Assembly (NCBI GenBank): GCA_902805915.1
Contig: CADCUO010000087.1
Location: 1 to 35,169, forward strand
Reading direction: 5' to 3'
Length of the DNA: 35,169 nucleotides
DNA from: an uncultured Propionibacteriaceae bacterium
GTDB taxonomy: Bacteria; Actinomycetota; Actinomycetes; Propionibacteriales; Propionibacteriaceae
Made by a program: the position numbers and the translations under genes. Positions 34,945-35,169 of the stretch are shown one piece after another (position 1 is the first letter of the stretch; each line of letters begins with the position of its first letter). Below the pieces are notes generated by a model. That model had not been told where the DNA came from and searched no databases. It worked only from the letters and a program-made list of their open reading frames with translations.

Positions 34945-35067
34945 TCATCCGATTGCCGCCGCTGTGTCCACGATGGTCTCGTCGCTGATCCCGTCGATGG
35001 CGTCAATTGCTGGCTCCCGTCAGCCACGCTTCCACAGCGTGAGGGGCGTGGGCGATCGGTCAGTCAT
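34945..35067 (-). pseudogene. Short broken ORF upstream of the pseudogene
   Basis: From ATG 35067 the minus strand reads MTDRSPTPLTLWKRG, a TGA at 35022-35020, then in the same frame REPAIDAIDGISDETIVD ending AAAIG and TGA at 34945. The second half looks like protein. Upstream is an AT-rich patch (35064-35090) with overlapping ACAT/ATGT elements that might have been a promoter. The pair resembles a decayed two-gene unit, possibly toxin-antitoxin by size and spacing, but this is a guess. Confidence 0.35.
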
Positions 35068-35169
35068 ATCTACATGGGTTACATATGTTGCAGCCTCACC
35101 ACGGTGACTCCTCAAACACGCCGAGGGACCCCTGGCAATGACTGCCCGGTACCGACCCTAGTCAGCTGA
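35068..35169. other. Window end without recognisable gene
   Basis: An AT-rich segment at 35064-35090 with TACATGGGT and TACATATGT half-repeats, then ordinary sequence. A long plus-strand frame (34771-35169) crosses it but has no coding bias and runs over the minus-strand remnants. Confidence 0.3.

Noticed and set aside
26201-35022. TGA recoding as a sense codon, suggested by three in-frame TGAs
   Set aside because: Many sound genes here end in TGA at the expected length, so TGA is a stop; the cases fit nonsense decay or separate short ORFs.
34771-35169. A 132-codon plus-strand frame at the window end
   Set aside because: No ribosome site or codon bias; the minus strand carries better protein-like remnants there.

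Overview
The window is GC-rich actinobacterial DNA. Most third codon positions are G or C, GTG/TTG starts are frequent, and genes are packed with ATGA/GTGA overlaps. The order dxs ... rnd - DUF3000 - hemE - hemY - hemQ matches, from memory, the Mycobacterium tuberculosis Rv2676c-Rv2682c block. The carotenoid genes (split lycopene cyclase crtYc/crtYd plus crtU) point to a pigmented soil-type actinomycete; a Propionibacteriales member is my guess, not a proof.

Layout. 1-2470: 3' part of aconitase (+), closed by a strong hairpin. 2548-3855: a lipoprotein with a duplicated domain (-). 3990-8171: a four-gene minus-strand operon (ROK regulator, TIM-barrel isomerase/epimerase, Gfo/Idh/MocA oxidoreductase, EamA transporter), coupled by ATGA/GTGA at two of its three junctions. 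8273-8695: HIT protein (-). 8779-9759: haem A synthase (+). 9837-18545: carotenoid locus made of two converging units, crtYc-crtYd-crtT-like-crtU (+) and idi-crtE-crtI-crtB-Rieske oxygenase (-). They meet at a 305-bp intergenic region with hairpins and five copies of a CGCTGA-type repeat. The predicted core route is IPP/DMAPP to GGPP, phytoene, lycopene, beta-carotene and the aromatic carotenoid isorenieratene; the methyltransferase and Rieske protein would be extra tailoring enzymes. 18679-19053: small unknown protein directly behind a perfect actinobacterial SOS box. 19126-21072: dxs, first enzyme of the MEP pathway that feeds the carotenoid genes. 21124-22638: amino-acid permease. 22624-26078: fadB-fadA beta-oxidation operon (-). 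26237-26410: possible small CxxC/CxxC protein (+). 26407-28463: DUF3000-RNase D (-). 28552-31756: hemE-hemY-hemQ (+), the coproporphyrin-dependent haem branch. 31895-32323: msrB (-). 32465-33529: stand-alone LigD-type polymerase (+). 33530-35169: a decayed stretch with weak ORFs and two broken small genes.

A recurring signal is the -10-like hexamer TANNNT placed 6 or 7 nt before a start codon with no Shine-Dalgarno sequence. It is seen for the HIT gene, a leader ORF before idi, the SOS-box gene, dxs, fadA, an 8-codon ORF at 26201 and the LigD-type polymerase, and implies leaderless mRNAs. The most interesting candidates are the leaderless coupled leader peptide ahead of the idi-crt operon, the leaderless LexA-box gene, an apparent ATA start codon in crtYc, the Rieske oxygenase in an isorenieratene-type cluster, and the repeat-bearing intergenic region between the two crt units.
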